A DNA stretch of 64,000 bases from NCBI RefSeq assembly GCF_007988885.1, contig NZ_BJUZ01000002.1:682001-746000 (forward strand). The letters are read 5' to 3'. This DNA is from Gluconobacter wancherniae NBRC 103581 (lineage in GTDB: Bacteria; Pseudomonadota; Alphaproteobacteria; Acetobacterales; Acetobacteraceae). Every line of letters starts with the position of its first letter. Position 1 is the first letter of the stretch. The notes under the pieces are model-generated. The model had not been told where the DNA came from. It saw only the letters and a program-made list of their open reading frames with translations, and did not search any database. This document shows positions 28,305 to 37,353 of the stretch, piece by piece. A program made the translations under genes and the position numbers.

Positions 28305-29098
28305 GCTTCGCTCCCCGTGCAGTAGAATGACGCGTTCAGGCGTCCGGGTTTACCATAACGCATCGGCGCACTGTGTTCGTCGAGCAGGTGACCACCTGCG
28401 GCTTCAAGAATGGCCTGCGGGGCACAGGTATCCCATTCCATCGTCGGACCGAGACGAGGATAGAAATCGGCCGTTCCTTCAGCAACGCGCATGAATTTTA
28501 CGGATGATCCCATTTTCTCCAGCGAAAGAACTTTGCGTCCTGCGAGCCATGCATCGAGCAATTCGCTGTTTCCGTAGTGGCGTGAGGCCAGAACCCGCAA
28601 CCCTTCCTCAGATGGTTTGGCTGTATGAATTGGCTGTACGCCAGACGCATCGTAGCGGTTTGCGCCAAGGCCCTGGCCGCCTGCATAGATCTGGCCGTGT
28701 GCGGGCAATGCCACAACACCCAGCACGGCATGCTCTCCGCGGACGAGGCCGATATTTACGGTGAAGTCCGCGCCACCGGACGAAAAATCGCGGGTGCCAT
28801 CAAGCGGGTCAACGAGCCAGTAGGCATGTCCGGCTTCAACCTCGACGCCTGCGGACATTTCTTCCTCGCCTATTGCGGGGAGAGACGGGCAGGCGTCTCG
28901 CAGACCGCGCAGGATGTGGCGTTCTGATGCACGATCCGCTTCGGTGACGGGGGAAGCATCTGCCTTGATCTCTGTCTGAAAGCCGCGCGCGCGAATTTCG
29001 TTAATGATCTCAGCCGCTTCCGAGGCAAGTCGGAGGGCTAGTGCGAGGAGGGCGCGGTCGTCGTCTGGGGAGACCTGGGGCACGGACGAAAGGATCAT
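28301..29098 (-). CDS. cysQ: 3'(2'),5'-bisphosphate nucleotidase / inositol monophosphatase family (CysQ-like)
   Basis: A 265-residue magnesium-dependent phosphatase. The metal-binding signatures are present: IGEEEMSAG (first Glu pair), WLVDPLDGTRDF and, near the C-terminus, MEWDTCAPQAILEAAGG. The DPLDGTRDF form fits CysQ, which removes the 3'-phosphate of PAP from sulfate assimilation, though other inositol-phosphatase-like substrates are possible. It is the first gene of the leftward operon and divergent from pepA. Confidence 0.88.
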   Translation of the reverse strand: MILSSVPQVSPDDDRALLALALRLASEAAEIINEIRARGFQTEIKADASPVTEADRASERHILRGLRDACPSLPAIGEEEMSAGVEVEAGHAYWLVDPLDGTRDFSSGGADFTVNIGLVRGEHAVLGVVALPAHGQIYAGGQGLGANRYDASGVQPIHTAKPSEEGLRVLASRHYGNSELLDAWLAGRKVLSLEKMGSSVKFMRVAEGTADFYPRLGPTMEWDTCAPQAILEAAGGHLLDEHSAPMRYGKPGRLNASFYCTGSEA

Positions 29099-29169
29099 CT
29101 TACAAAGCTACTGCAATATAAGTCATTCGTCACTCACAGCATGTGAGGTGCTGGCCTCTTGTGCAGACC

Positions 29170-29200
29170 GGGTGCGTTCCCGATAAAGAGCAACGCACCC
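29170..29200 (+). promoter_or_regulatory. Inverted repeat upstream of pepA
   Basis: GGGTGCGTT (29170-29178) and AACGCACCC (29192-29200) form a perfect 9-bp inverted repeat with a 13-base centre. It ends 23 bases before the pepA ATG, between the divergent cysQ and pepA genes. It could be a 5'-UTR hairpin or an operator. Confidence 0.5.
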
Positions 29201-29223
29201 AAATTCCCGAACGCAGGATATTC

Positions 29224-30708
29224 ATGCTCGACATCACATTTGGCCCGTTTCCCGCTCTGAACGCCGAGTCTCCTATTGCTGTTGCCCTGCTCTGTAATGG
29301 CACTGAGGGGTTTCAGGCAGAGCAGTTCGCGGCATTGGACGCTGCATCTGCTGGCGCGTTGAAGCGTGCGGTTGCTCTGAAGGGATTCAAGGGCGAAGCT
29401 GGACAGACACTCAGCCTGCTCGCACCATCAGAAAGTGTTTCAGTAATCGTTCTGGTGGGATGTGGTGCCAAGGATGGCTCTGCCCTGAACGCTGTAGCTG
29501 CCGAAAATGCAGGTGGTGATGCGGCAAAGGCTCTCGGTGAGTTCGAGAAAGCTGTGATTGTTGCAGCAGGTTCTGTTGAGGCTTTCGCTGCCAGTGCGGC
29601 CCTTGGTGCCCGTTTGAACCGTTATGATTTCGACCTGTATCGCACTCAGGACGCCACGCCTCGGACGAAGCTTGCGTCGGTGTTGGTTGCCGTCAGCGAT
29701 ACATCAGTTGCCGAGGCTTCCTGGGCAGCGTGTGACGCGGTGTCGCGTGGTGTGATTCTGACCCGTAACCTTGTGAGCGAGCCGCCTAACATCCTTTATC
29801 CGGAGACCTTCACGGCGCGGATTGAAGAGCTTCGCGATCTTGGGCTCGAAGTCGAAGTGCTTGATGAAGCTGCGATGAAGGAGCTTGGTTTCGGTGCTCT
29901 TCTGGGAGTTGCTCAAGGTAGCTCCCAGCGTCCGCGCACAGTCATCGTGCGCCATAATGGTGGCGTAGAGGGCGCAGCTCCTCTGGCTTTCATTGGCAAG
30001 GGTGTGACGTTTGATTCCGGTGGCATTTCGATCAAGCCTGCTGCTGGCATGGACGAAATGAAGACGGACATGGGCGGTGCTGCCACCGTTATCGGCCTGA
30101 TGAGCGCGCTGGCGCGCCGTAATGCGCCTGTGAACGCTGTTGGAGTGGTCGGACTTGTCGAGAACATGCTTTCCGGTGATGCACAGCGGCCGGGCGATAT
30201 CGTTAAGAGCTACAGCGGCAAGACGATCGAAGTTCTGAATACGGATGCGGAAGGACGTCTGGTTCTGGCGGATGTTCTTGCCTATGCGCGTGAGCGGTTT
30301 GCGCCGAAACTGATGATTGATCTGGCCACGCTTACTGGGGCGATCGTGGTGAGCCTTGGCGCGGAGCACGCTGGCCTGTTCAGTAATAGCGATGAACTTG
30401 CAGCCGGGCTGACCACTGCTGGCAACAAGGTGGATGAGAAAGTGTGGCGCATGCCGATGGGTGAGGCATATGATCGGCAGATCCGTTCCGATATCGCAGA
30501 CATGAAGAATATCGGTGGCCGACCGGGAAGCGCCATTCTGGCTGCCCAGTTCCTGCAGCGTTTTGTGGGAGATACGCCTTGGGCGCATCTGGACATCGCA
30601 GGCACGGCCTGGAAAACGACGGCGTCCTCGATCGCGCCAAAGGGCGCTACGGGTTTTGGCGTCCGTCTTCTGGATAATTTTGTCCAGACGCATGAAAACA
30701 ACGCCTGA
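29224..30708 (+). CDS. pepA: Leucyl (cytosol) aminopeptidase, M17
   Basis: A 494-residue dinuclear-zinc aminopeptidase, cytoplasmic and normally hexameric. FIGKGVTFDSGGISIKP carries metal and catalytic Lys ligands; VLNTDAEGRLVLADVLAY is the M17 signature with the catalytic Arg. The N-terminal macro-like domain is also present. ATG 29224 with AGGA upstream gives the family length; the frame is open 27 codons further without a ribosome site. holC follows after two bases, a frequent pair in proteobacteria. Confidence 0.95.
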   Translation: MLDITFGPFPALNAESPIAVALLCNGTEGFQAEQFAALDAASAGALKRAVALKGFKGEAGQTLSLLAPSESVSVIVLVGCGAKDGSALNAVAAENAGGDAAKALGEFEKAVIVAAGSVEAFAASAALGARLNRYDFDLYRTQDATPRTKLASVLVAVSDTSVAEASWAACDAVSRGVILTRNLVSEPPNILYPETFTARIEELRDLGLEVEVLDEAAMKELGFGALLGVAQGSSQRPRTVIVRHNGGVEGAAPLAFIGKGVTFDSGGISIKPAAGMDEMKTDMGGAATVIGLMSALARRNAPVNAVGVVGLVENMLSGDAQRPGDIVKSYSGKTIEVLNTDAEGRLVLADVLAYARERFAPKLMIDLATLTGAIVVSLGAEHAGLFSNSDELAAGLTTAGNKVDEKVWRMPMGEAYDRQIRSDIADMKNIGGRPGSAILAAQFLQRFVGDTPWAHLDIAGTAWKTTASSIAPKGATGFGVRLLDNFVQTHENNA

Positions 30709-30710
30709 GG

Positions 30711-31154
30711 GTGGAAATCGGTTTTTACCACCTGACGCGCACGCCGGTTGAGGAGGCGCTTCCAGCGCTTCTGGGCCGAACGCTGGATGCAGGGGAGCGT
30801 GCCTTGGTGCGCTGCCCAGATACGGCAATCGTCACTGCGCTCGACAAGGCACTCTGGGCATGCCGGGAGCCGGTCTGGCTTCCGCATGGCACGGCGAAAA
30901 CAGGTCACGAAGCCCGGCAGCCTATCTGGCTGACATCGGGCGAGGATTGCCCTAACGGCGCGCGGTTCCTGTTTCGGGTGAATGGCGCCGGGAGCGATGA
31001 GTTTTCGGAGTTCGTTCGTGTGTTCGATCTGTTTGACGGAAGCGACGATCAGGCCGTGCAGATGGCACGCCAGAGATGGGTCGCTTTGAAGGCCTCAGGG
31101 CACACTCTGGTGTACTGGAAACAGGAAGCCCGAGGGTGGAAAAAGTCCGGTTAG
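30711..31154 (+). CDS. holC: DNA polymerase III chi subunit
   Basis: A 147-residue chi subunit (IGFYHLTRTPVEEALPALL; GERALVRCPD; DCPNGARFLFRVNG) that links the clamp loader to single-strand-binding protein. The start is a GTG two bases after the pepA TGA, with the end of pepA (TGAGG) as ribosome site. Position after pepA is the conserved one for this gene. Confidence 0.9.
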   Translation: MEIGFYHLTRTPVEEALPALLGRTLDAGERALVRCPDTAIVTALDKALWACREPVWLPHGTAKTGHEARQPIWLTSGEDCPNGARFLFRVNGAGSDEFSEFVRVFDLFDGSDDQAVQMARQRWVALKASGHTLVYWKQEARGWKKSG

Positions 31155-31221
31155 GGTATTTATATCGCATCTTTTTGGCGACGACGGTCGTTGTCTCAGG
31201 GCACAGCAAGGAGAAATCCGC

Positions 31222-32067
31222 ATGAAAACCGTCACTCTGCGTAACGGTGTCACTGTCCCGGCACTGGGCATGGGGACCTGGAACATTGGAGATTCCGGCT
31301 CTCGTCGGGCTGGTGAAATTGAAAGCCTGCGCAAAGGTATCGAAAATGGCCTTCGGGTCATCGATACTGCCGAGATGTATGGAAATGGCCGTTCCGAAAG
31401 GCTTGTGGGTGAGGCGATTTCCGATCTTCGGGACGAGGTTTATCTCGTCAGCAAGGTTGTGCCCTCGAATGCTTCATACATGGGGGTACAGAAGGCGTGT
31501 CATCGTTCTCTAGAAAATCTGGGGACGGACCGACTGGATCTTTATCTCCTGCACTGGCGCGGCGGTGTGCCTCTTGAAGAGACCATCCGTGGGTTGGACG
31601 CATTGCAGGATGATGGCCTGATCGGTGGATGGGGTGTTTCCAACTTTGATGTCGACGATATGGAGGAAGCTGAAAGTCTTTCTGATCGCTGTCTCGTCAA
31701 TCAGATTCTCTACAGCCTCGAATATCGTGGAACCGAGTTCGACCTTCTGGACCATGACGCCGATAGTGGAACGGTAACGATGGCTTATTCCCCGCTAGGA
31801 CAGGGTGGCGACCTTTTGCAGCACCCCGTCCTTCATGAAATCGCGTCCCGTCATGAGACGTCGCTCGGGGCTGCCGATGCAGCACAGATTGCTTTGGCCT
31901 GGGTGATGAGACGCAGCAATGTGTTGGCCATTCCCAAAGCCGGATCTCCGGAGCATATGCCGCGCAACATTGCCAGCATGGAAATCAGCCTGACGGATGC
32001 AGATCTCAAGGCTCTTGATCGGGCTTTTCCAGCACCGAAGCGCAAGACATCACTCGCCATGATCTGA
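31222..32067 (+). CDS. Aldo/keto reductase
   Basis: A 281-residue NADPH-type AKR (beta/alpha barrel). The catalytic tetrad is visible: Asp and Tyr in DTAEMYGNG, Lys in LVSKVVP and His in LLHWRG. The C-terminal cofactor-binding segment is AIPKAGSPEHMPRNIAS. It resembles the MakR/YeaE and 2,5-diketogluconate-reductase-like branch; Gluconobacter has many such cytosolic carbonyl reductases, and the substrate cannot be named here. AAGGAG precedes the ATG. It may share a promoter region (AT-rich, about 31155-31180) and is probably monocistronic. Confidence 0.9.
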   Translation: MKTVTLRNGVTVPALGMGTWNIGDSGSRRAGEIESLRKGIENGLRVIDTAEMYGNGRSERLVGEAISDLRDEVYLVSKVVPSNASYMGVQKACHRSLENLGTDRLDLYLLHWRGGVPLEETIRGLDALQDDGLIGGWGVSNFDVDDMEEAESLSDRCLVNQILYSLEYRGTEFDLLDHDADSGTVTMAYSPLGQGGDLLQHPVLHEIASRHETSLGAADAAQIALAWVMRRSNVLAIPKAGSPEHMPRNIASMEISLTDADLKALDRAFPAPKRKTSLAMI

Positions 32068-32230
32068 CGGGCGTGGTTTGATGGGGCTCCATCAGTCATG
32101 AAGCCCGGATCAGACCCTGCATACCGTACTCGCCTTTTTCCATCTTGATCCGGTCTCTGTCTCACTTGCTGCGCTGACCTTTCCTGCGTCCCTGCGTGTC
32201 AGGGACGACGGGTGCAAAGGAAGCGGGCGG

Positions 32231-33412
32231 GTGGCGCTGGCCGCAGCACTGGTTGCTGCCCTTTGCGTTTCTCCCGCGCTGGTCGCAGTCGCCATCGGTG
32301 TGTTGCAAACACAGGAACGCGCGCGCTGCCCACAATACTGGGCAGTTCCGGCGCTTTTGCTATGGGTGCTGTTTCCCTCTTGCACGTCTGCGTTTCTCGG
32401 GCTGCTACCTGTCCTGCTCTGGCCAATAATCAATGGCAGGGTTATCGCGTCTTTCCCCGCATTAGGGGCTGTTCTGGCAGTGTCATGTCTTTGGCATCAG
32501 GGCGATCCATCTGCGTTTCTCGTCACAGCAGTAGTTGGGATATTGATACCGATACTGGCCTTTGGTGCCGTGATGCGTGCTTCAGCGCCGGGGGATCTGT
32601 CGTTTCTGCGACCCGTCCTGCTCCTTTCCATTGTCATTGCGGCCCGTGCGGAGGGGCTGGAGGCAAGCGCGCAGGCGGCGGCTCTGGGGCTGTTTCTGGA
32701 TCTTGTGCTTCTTGTGCTGACGCCTCCTGCCATGAAACTGGTTCCTGAGGCGTCCTATCTGCGCCTGCCTTTACCGCCACTGCCCGGTTTCATTGTGTTG
32801 TGGCTAGGTATTCATGCCGCGCTGGGTATGGCCGCGGGGGTGCAGGGGTGGAGTGTGGCTGGAGTGGGCGTGGCGATGCTGCTCGGCCTGCTGGCATTGC
32901 TTGATGTTTCTTCAGTTCAGAAGCGATCGGGACGAGGTGTTCTTGATCTTCCTGCGGGAACGTTGCTGCTGACATTTTCTGCTGCCGTTCTCCTTCTTCC
33001 TGTGGCCGTCGTGCTGTTGTTCAGTGCGGCGATCCATCAGATTGGCGGAACACTTCTTTTGTCGGTTTTCTCACTGGGGGGAGGGGATGGCGCTCATCTG
33101 AGGCTGCCGCTTCTTGCTGCTCTGATGATGATGGTCTGGCTCCTTCTGACGCGGCCCTGGACGCCTCATGGACTGGCACGGCTGCAGGGGATCCAGTGGG
33201 GACAGTTTCCAAGGTCTGAGCTACTTTCATTTTTTGGCGGAAAGCCGATATTTCCTTGGGAGCTGCGACGCGTGCTTGCAGGTGCACGCCGTTTTTTCCG
33301 CAATGTCAGAAAGCTGCGTGGGTGGAAAATGCCTGATGGCCGCCGGGCAGGTATTGGTCTGTGGCTTTTCCTGCTGGCAGTCGTCCTTGCTGTTCTGGGG
33401 CTTACGTCATGA
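32231..33412 (+). CDS. Hydrogenase-4-like membrane subunit B (HyfB/antiporter-like, short)
   Basis: A very hydrophobic protein of 393 residues from the first canonical start (GTG 32231), with about nine transmembrane helices. The same frame continues upstream to a TGA at 32099. It encodes the segment LAFFHLDPVSVSLAALTF, which looks like the N-terminal loop of HyfB/NuoL-type antiporter subunits, but contains no ATG, GTG or TTG. The true start may be CTG (32117), or the ATG at 32098 if there is a frameshift. Even so it is far shorter than HyfB (about 670). I see no lysine inside a predicted helix, although antiporter-like subunits use such lysines for proton transfer. First gene of a six-gene coupled cluster. 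Confidence 0.65.
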   Translation: MALAAALVAALCVSPALVAVAIGVLQTQERARCPQYWAVPALLLWVLFPSCTSAFLGLLPVLLWPIINGRVIASFPALGAVLAVSCLWHQGDPSAFLVTAVVGILIPILAFGAVMRASAPGDLSFLRPVLLLSIVIAARAEGLEASAQAAALGLFLDLVLLVLTPPAMKLVPEASYLRLPLPPLPGFIVLWLGIHAALGMAAGVQGWSVAGVGVAMLLGLLALLDVSSVQKRSGRGVLDLPAGTLLLTFSAAVLLLPVAVVLLFSAAIHQIGGTLLLSVFSLGGGDGAHLRLPLLAALMMMVWLLLTRPWTPHGLARLQGIQWGQFPRSELLSFFGGKPIFPWELRRVLAGARRFFRNVRKLRGWKMPDGRRAGIGLWLFLLAVVLAVLGLTS

Positions 33413-34314
33413 TGGTGCACATTATTTCGTGGCTGGAAGCTCTGGCGCAGGACGTTTTTCAGATCGTGCTGCTTGCGATACTGGCCCCTTTCATCGCGTG
33501 GTGTCTGAGATGCGGTCCCGCATGGTTCGGGGGTATCGCGACCGTATCGCCATACCCGATAATCACGCAGCATCTCGCTTTCTGGCATCGTGGATGGAAG
33601 GTCGGTTTTTCAGGACGGGACGGTGTGTGTCTTGCTGCGCTCCTGACTGTAATGGCTGTTTTGCCCGCCATCACAACTGATCTCTTCTGGATTTCTTTGG
33701 CGGACCCTCTGTTAGTGGGCGTTCTGCTTTTGGCAATCCGGAGCATCGCTGTGCCCCCATTCACTGCGTTGGTGCGCGATGGGCGTATCGCTGGCAATAC
33801 GAGGACTGGAATTCGGCCTCTTGTCCCAGCGTTTCTGCTGCTTTGTCTGGTCGAGGCACTTTCGGCACTTTCGGCGTCTGGTGCCGATGGCCTTGGGGGG
33901 CTATGTGCGATCCTTCATATTGAGCCCGGGCCGGGGCTTGAGGGTGCCCTTGCCGCGTGTGCGCTAGCATTGGGGATTATTTGTCCTCCTTTGCGACATG
34001 AAGATGTGATCATGGCGCTATCGGATGTGCGTGATCGCGAGGACAGAAACCAGCGGAGGGTGCTGGTCGAGCTTGTGAACTGTGGCTGGGTGCTTTTTTT
34101 GTCAGATCTGGCTTTCCCATCCGGAATTGCCCTTCCGGGAAGCGGCGTAACGGGGTGGTTCTCGGGCCTTGGTTTGCTGGGGGCGAGACTGATACTTGTG
34201 GTGCTGGTTCTTGGAGGGCTGCGTACAACAGGGCAGGAGCGCAGTTCGCGCCTTACGGCACTTTTCGCGGGTCTTGCGCTGCTTATCGCTCTGGCAGGAA
34301 GGTTTGCAACATGA
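33409..34314 (+). CDS. Hydrogenase-4-like membrane subunit C (HyfC/HycD/NuoH-like)
   Basis: A 301-residue membrane protein with about eight helices. The first loop (APFIAWCLRCGPAWFGGI, then SPYPIITQHL) corresponds to the quinone-cavity loop of HycD/NuoH (GPxxLQPYxDLxKLL type). The later loop MALSDVRDREDRNQRRVLVE occupies the place of the HLELT loop but lacks that sequence. It starts with ATGATG overlapping the preceding stop (33409-33412). It anchors the peripheral arm in complexes of this family. Confidence 0.75.
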   Translation: MMVHIISWLEALAQDVFQIVLLAILAPFIAWCLRCGPAWFGGIATVSPYPIITQHLAFWHRGWKVGFSGRDGVCLAALLTVMAVLPAITTDLFWISLADPLLVGVLLLAIRSIAVPPFTALVRDGRIAGNTRTGIRPLVPAFLLLCLVEALSALSASGADGLGGLCAILHIEPGPGLEGALAACALALGIICPPLRHEDVIMALSDVRDREDRNQRRVLVELVNCGWVLFLSDLAFPSGIALPGSGVTGWFSGLGLLGARLILVVLVLGGLRTTGQERSSRLTALFAGLALLIALAGRFAT

Positions 34315-34832
34315 TTGCCGGATTTGCATTGCTTCTGCTGCTTGCTCTTGCGGCGCTGGGGCGTGATGGACGTGGCCTGCCGCTTTATGGCGTTGTCTGT
34401 GCGTTTACAGGTGCGACAGTGTGTGGCGGTTTGCTGGCGTTACTGACTTCCGTAGCCCTGATCTCGTTGAATATTGTGGCTTGGATCGGCTTGCGTCGCT
34501 TTGCACCCCACACGCCTGAGCGCAGTTCGGTTCTGCCTGTAATGGGCACAATCGTATTGTTGCTGACGCTTGCTCTCTCCGGAGCAAGTCTGGGCCTTAC
34601 TACGGCTCTTGGTGCGGGAATCGTGCTCGCCGGCCTTTGCGGGGCTGCATTCGGGCCCCCTTTGGTACAGTTTGTGGGCCTGCTGATGGCATCTGACGGT
34701 TTGATCGTGATGGCTTGCGTCATGCAGTCCTGGGCGCTTTTTGCAACGGCTCTTGCGTTCTGGGGTGTTCTTGCCGCTCTGGGCTGCGTGCTTTTGCCAA
34801 GGCTTGCATGGCGAAGGGTGCTGGAGGAATGA
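34311..34832 (+). CDS. Hydrogenase-4-like membrane subunit E (HyfE/NuoK-like)
   Basis: A 173-residue, almost entirely hydrophobic protein with about six helices, shorter than E. coli HyfE (about 216). The segment LLMASDGLIVMACV matches the place where HyfE/NuoK have L-E-N-G, so the intramembrane Glu appears replaced by Asp. There is no lysine in the whole protein. GGAAGG precedes the ATG, which overlaps the previous stop (ATGA, 34311-34314). Confidence 0.7.
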   Translation: MIAGFALLLLLALAALGRDGRGLPLYGVVCAFTGATVCGGLLALLTSVALISLNIVAWIGLRRFAPHTPERSSVLPVMGTIVLLLTLALSGASLGLTTALGAGIVLAGLCGAAFGPPLVQFVGLLMASDGLIVMACVMQSWALFATALAFWGVLAALGCVLLPRLAWRRVLEE

Positions 34833-35920
34833 GCCACCAAATAGCGCCAATCAACGTGCTGTCTGCGGTGACAACGTGGCCGTTATTGGCGGCATTCCTG
34901 CTTTTTGTGACGCCCGATTCCCGCCAGAAGGCCAGCGGGCTCACGTTTGCTGTCGCAGGTGCGCTTCTTACGCCGCTTGCGGTTGTGCTCATGCCAGGGA
35001 CGGATGCATTCGCGGCAGCCTGTTCATGTGCTGTAGCGCTTATGCCGCTTCTGTTACCTCCCGGAGCAGATCGGGCCTCGCGCATTCTGCCTTTTTTGAT
35101 CACCGGCTGCGCTCTTATTGCGCTGAACGTGCATTCGGCGCTGGCTGTGACCGTGCTTTGTGGCGCAGGTATTGTGCTCCTGGCCTGGCGAGAGGGGCGC
35201 GGCACGCAGAAGGCAAGCAGCGTATGGGATATGGCGCGCAGCCGCCTGTGTGGCGTTGTTTTGGGAGCGCTGGGGGCTGCATTGCTGCCGATGCAGCATC
35301 AGTCTCCTCTGGGGCCGGTTCTGCTGGCCATTGGTTTGTGTATGATGGCAGGGCTCGGGCCTTCTCCGGCTCCCCGCTCGGCTGCAGCACTTATGGATAC
35401 GTGCCTGCGTTTTGCAGCGATTGTGCTGATGATGCGGCTGAATACGCAGCCTCTTGTTCATGTGCTTGTGCTGGTTGCTGGTTTTGCGAGCCTGCTGATG
35501 GCGGTTACCGCGTCGGGCGCGCGTGTGGCTCTGCCAATGCTTTCCGCTCTGGCTGCAATCAGTGCCGCAACGGGAGAAGCTGCTGCTGTGCTTCTGCTAC
35601 TGATCGCGGCTCTTGGCACAACAACGCTGGAGACACGCGGAAAATCAACTGAAACTGACGCAATTTTCTGGGGGAGTGCGCCATGGCCTGTGTTCTGTGC
35701 GCTCATTCTGATCGGGCGCTCTCTTGAGGTTGCGCTTCTATGGCTGCTTGTGGGCTGTGTTGCCTTGGGGCTGCGAGGAGCCTCTCTGCCGCTGATCCTG
35801 CCTGCCTGGCAACGGGGTGAGCGAAACATGGCGGCGTTTGTGGAAGTGGCTCTTTTGTTATGCGGTCTGACTGCTCCGCTTCTGCTGGTGTGGCATCCGG
35901 TCGCAGGGTGGCGCCCGTGA
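34829..35920 (+). CDS. Hydrogenase-4-like membrane subunit F (HyfF/NuoN-like, short)
   Basis: A 363-residue protein with about ten helices in the position of HyfF (526 residues in E. coli), therefore missing several helices. All lysines I can find (SRQKAS, TQKASS, RGKSTE) fall in loops, so the transmembrane Lys/Glu proton pathway is not recognisable. Similarity to the family rests mostly on position, hydrophobicity and size order. The ATG overlaps the previous gene as ATGA (34829-34832). The start could also be read further upstream in frame, but that part overlaps subunit E coding sequence. Confidence 0.65.
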   Translation: MSHQIAPINVLSAVTTWPLLAAFLLFVTPDSRQKASGLTFAVAGALLTPLAVVLMPGTDAFAAACSCAVALMPLLLPPGADRASRILPFLITGCALIALNVHSALAVTVLCGAGIVLLAWREGRGTQKASSVWDMARSRLCGVVLGALGAALLPMQHQSPLGPVLLAIGLCMMAGLGPSPAPRSAAALMDTCLRFAAIVLMMRLNTQPLVHVLVLVAGFASLLMAVTASGARVALPMLSALAAISAATGEAAAVLLLLIAALGTTTLETRGKSTETDAIFWGSAPWPVFCALILIGRSLEVALLWLLVGCVALGLRGASLPLILPAWQRGERNMAAFVEVALLLCGLTAPLLLVWHPVAGWRP

Positions 35921-37353
35921 GGGAAATGTCGTCTCTCATTCATTCCGGCGAGCGTGTCTCGCTGTTTCACTATCATCTGGATGCCGACCTTTGGCGCACC
36001 ATGCTGGCTGCCCCTGGAGCAACTCTGCCGCTGGTTTCGGCGTGGGCGGACTCTTCGAGAATTTACATCCTGCTTCTTGAGGGCAATCGTCCGTTGATGG
36101 CGAGCTGTGCTGTGGAGGACGGTCGTTATCTGGCACCATCCTCACGCTTCCCCGCTGCGGAATGGGGGGAGAGGGTCGCGTATGATCTCTATGGCGTTGA
36201 AGGGATGGGCGCGCGCGATGATAGTCCTGCAGTGGATGAAGGGGGCTGGGATGCGACCTGGCCGCTCTCTGAGCGCCCGGGGCCGGGCCTGCCGGGTCTG
36301 AAACCACTTGCCGATCGGCCATTTCTTCGCCCTGAGCGAACAGGACTATGCGGGCCGTTGGGTCTGTCTTTTGATATTTGCGATGGGCGTGCAGAAGGTA
36401 TTTCCGTTTCTGCAGGGTTTGCGCATCGGGGGGTATTGTCCCAACTCATTGGGAAGTCGCCGGAAGAGGGGCTGCGACTTGTTTCCCGTGTAACGGCAGG
36501 GGGATTTGTTGCTCACCCGCTGGCATTTGTGCGCGCTGTAGAGCAGGCGCGGGGTGAGCTTCCCGGCCCTGGTATTAGGGATACACGCTTCCTGTTGCTG
36601 GAGATCGAGCGGATTTCGGTTCATCTGCATGACATTGCTGTAACAATGCGCTCTGTTGAGGCAGAGATGTTTGCATCTCATTGCGATCATGCGCGTGAAG
36701 CGGTGGCGCAGGCCTGCGCTCGGGCAGGTGTTTCCCGTCGTCTGACGGATTTGGTGACATTCACTGGATTGAAGGACGGACTTGAGCCCGTTCCTCTGGC
36801 GCAGGCCGTCTGTGATGTGATGGAGCCAAGAATGCTGGCTCTGGCAGAGATGCAACGCACATTCGGCGTTCGCCTGCGAAAAATTGGCGCTCTGAGCGTG
36901 GAAGCCGTGCGTGAATATGCCGTGGGCGGTGTAACCGGGCGTGCTAGCGGACGGAGTCTGGACCTGCGTCGACGGGAGGCCGGGATGCGTCTGGACGCTT
37001 TGCGGGCTACCGGTGACAGCGCTGGAGACGCACAGGCGCGCAATGCTCTGCGTTTGGCTGAAATCCGCGATTCTCTGGCTTTGATGCGCCGTATACTGGC
37101 GAGTATCGGTATGGATGATGATGAACCTGCTCCACAGTCTTTGGAGGAGGGAATTGGTGCAGCTGAAGGTCCGCGTGGGGATGTGTGGTACTGGGTGCAG
37201 CTCAAGGATGGTCTGATCAAGGCCATTCAGGTCAGAGACCCATCCGCCTCTCTGTTGCCGGTGTTGGGGAAGGCTTTGGATGGTCTGACACCGGATCAAC
37301 TGGTCACGGCCCTGCGTTCTTTCGGTCTTGCACCATCGGGAATTGCATTATGA
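35917..37353 (+). CDS. Hydrogenase-4-like large subunit (HyfG/NuoCD-like) without NiFe ligands
   Basis: A 478-residue fusion like HyfG/HycE. The NuoC-like part has ERVAYDLYGVEGMGARDD; the NuoD-like part has SAGFAHRGVLSQL. Where catalytic large subunits read RVCGICGFAH, this one has RVTAGGFVAH; the C-terminal DPCxxC motif is DPSASL. All four NiFe cysteines are therefore absent, so no hydrogen chemistry is expected at this site. It starts with GTG in a GTGA overlap (35917-35920); ATG 35926 is an alternative. The family role is the peripheral arm facing the cytoplasm. Confidence 0.85.
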   Translation: MREMSSLIHSGERVSLFHYHLDADLWRTMLAAPGATLPLVSAWADSSRIYILLLEGNRPLMASCAVEDGRYLAPSSRFPAAEWGERVAYDLYGVEGMGARDDSPAVDEGGWDATWPLSERPGPGLPGLKPLADRPFLRPERTGLCGPLGLSFDICDGRAEGISVSAGFAHRGVLSQLIGKSPEEGLRLVSRVTAGGFVAHPLAFVRAVEQARGELPGPGIRDTRFLLLEIERISVHLHDIAVTMRSVEAEMFASHCDHAREAVAQACARAGVSRRLTDLVTFTGLKDGLEPVPLAQAVCDVMEPRMLALAEMQRTFGVRLRKIGALSVEAVREYAVGGVTGRASGRSLDLRRREAGMRLDALRATGDSAGDAQARNALRLAEIRDSLALMRRILASIGMDDDEPAPQSLEEGIGAAEGPRGDVWYWVQLKDGLIKAIQVRDPSASLLPVLGKALDGLTPDQLVTALRSFGLAPSGIAL

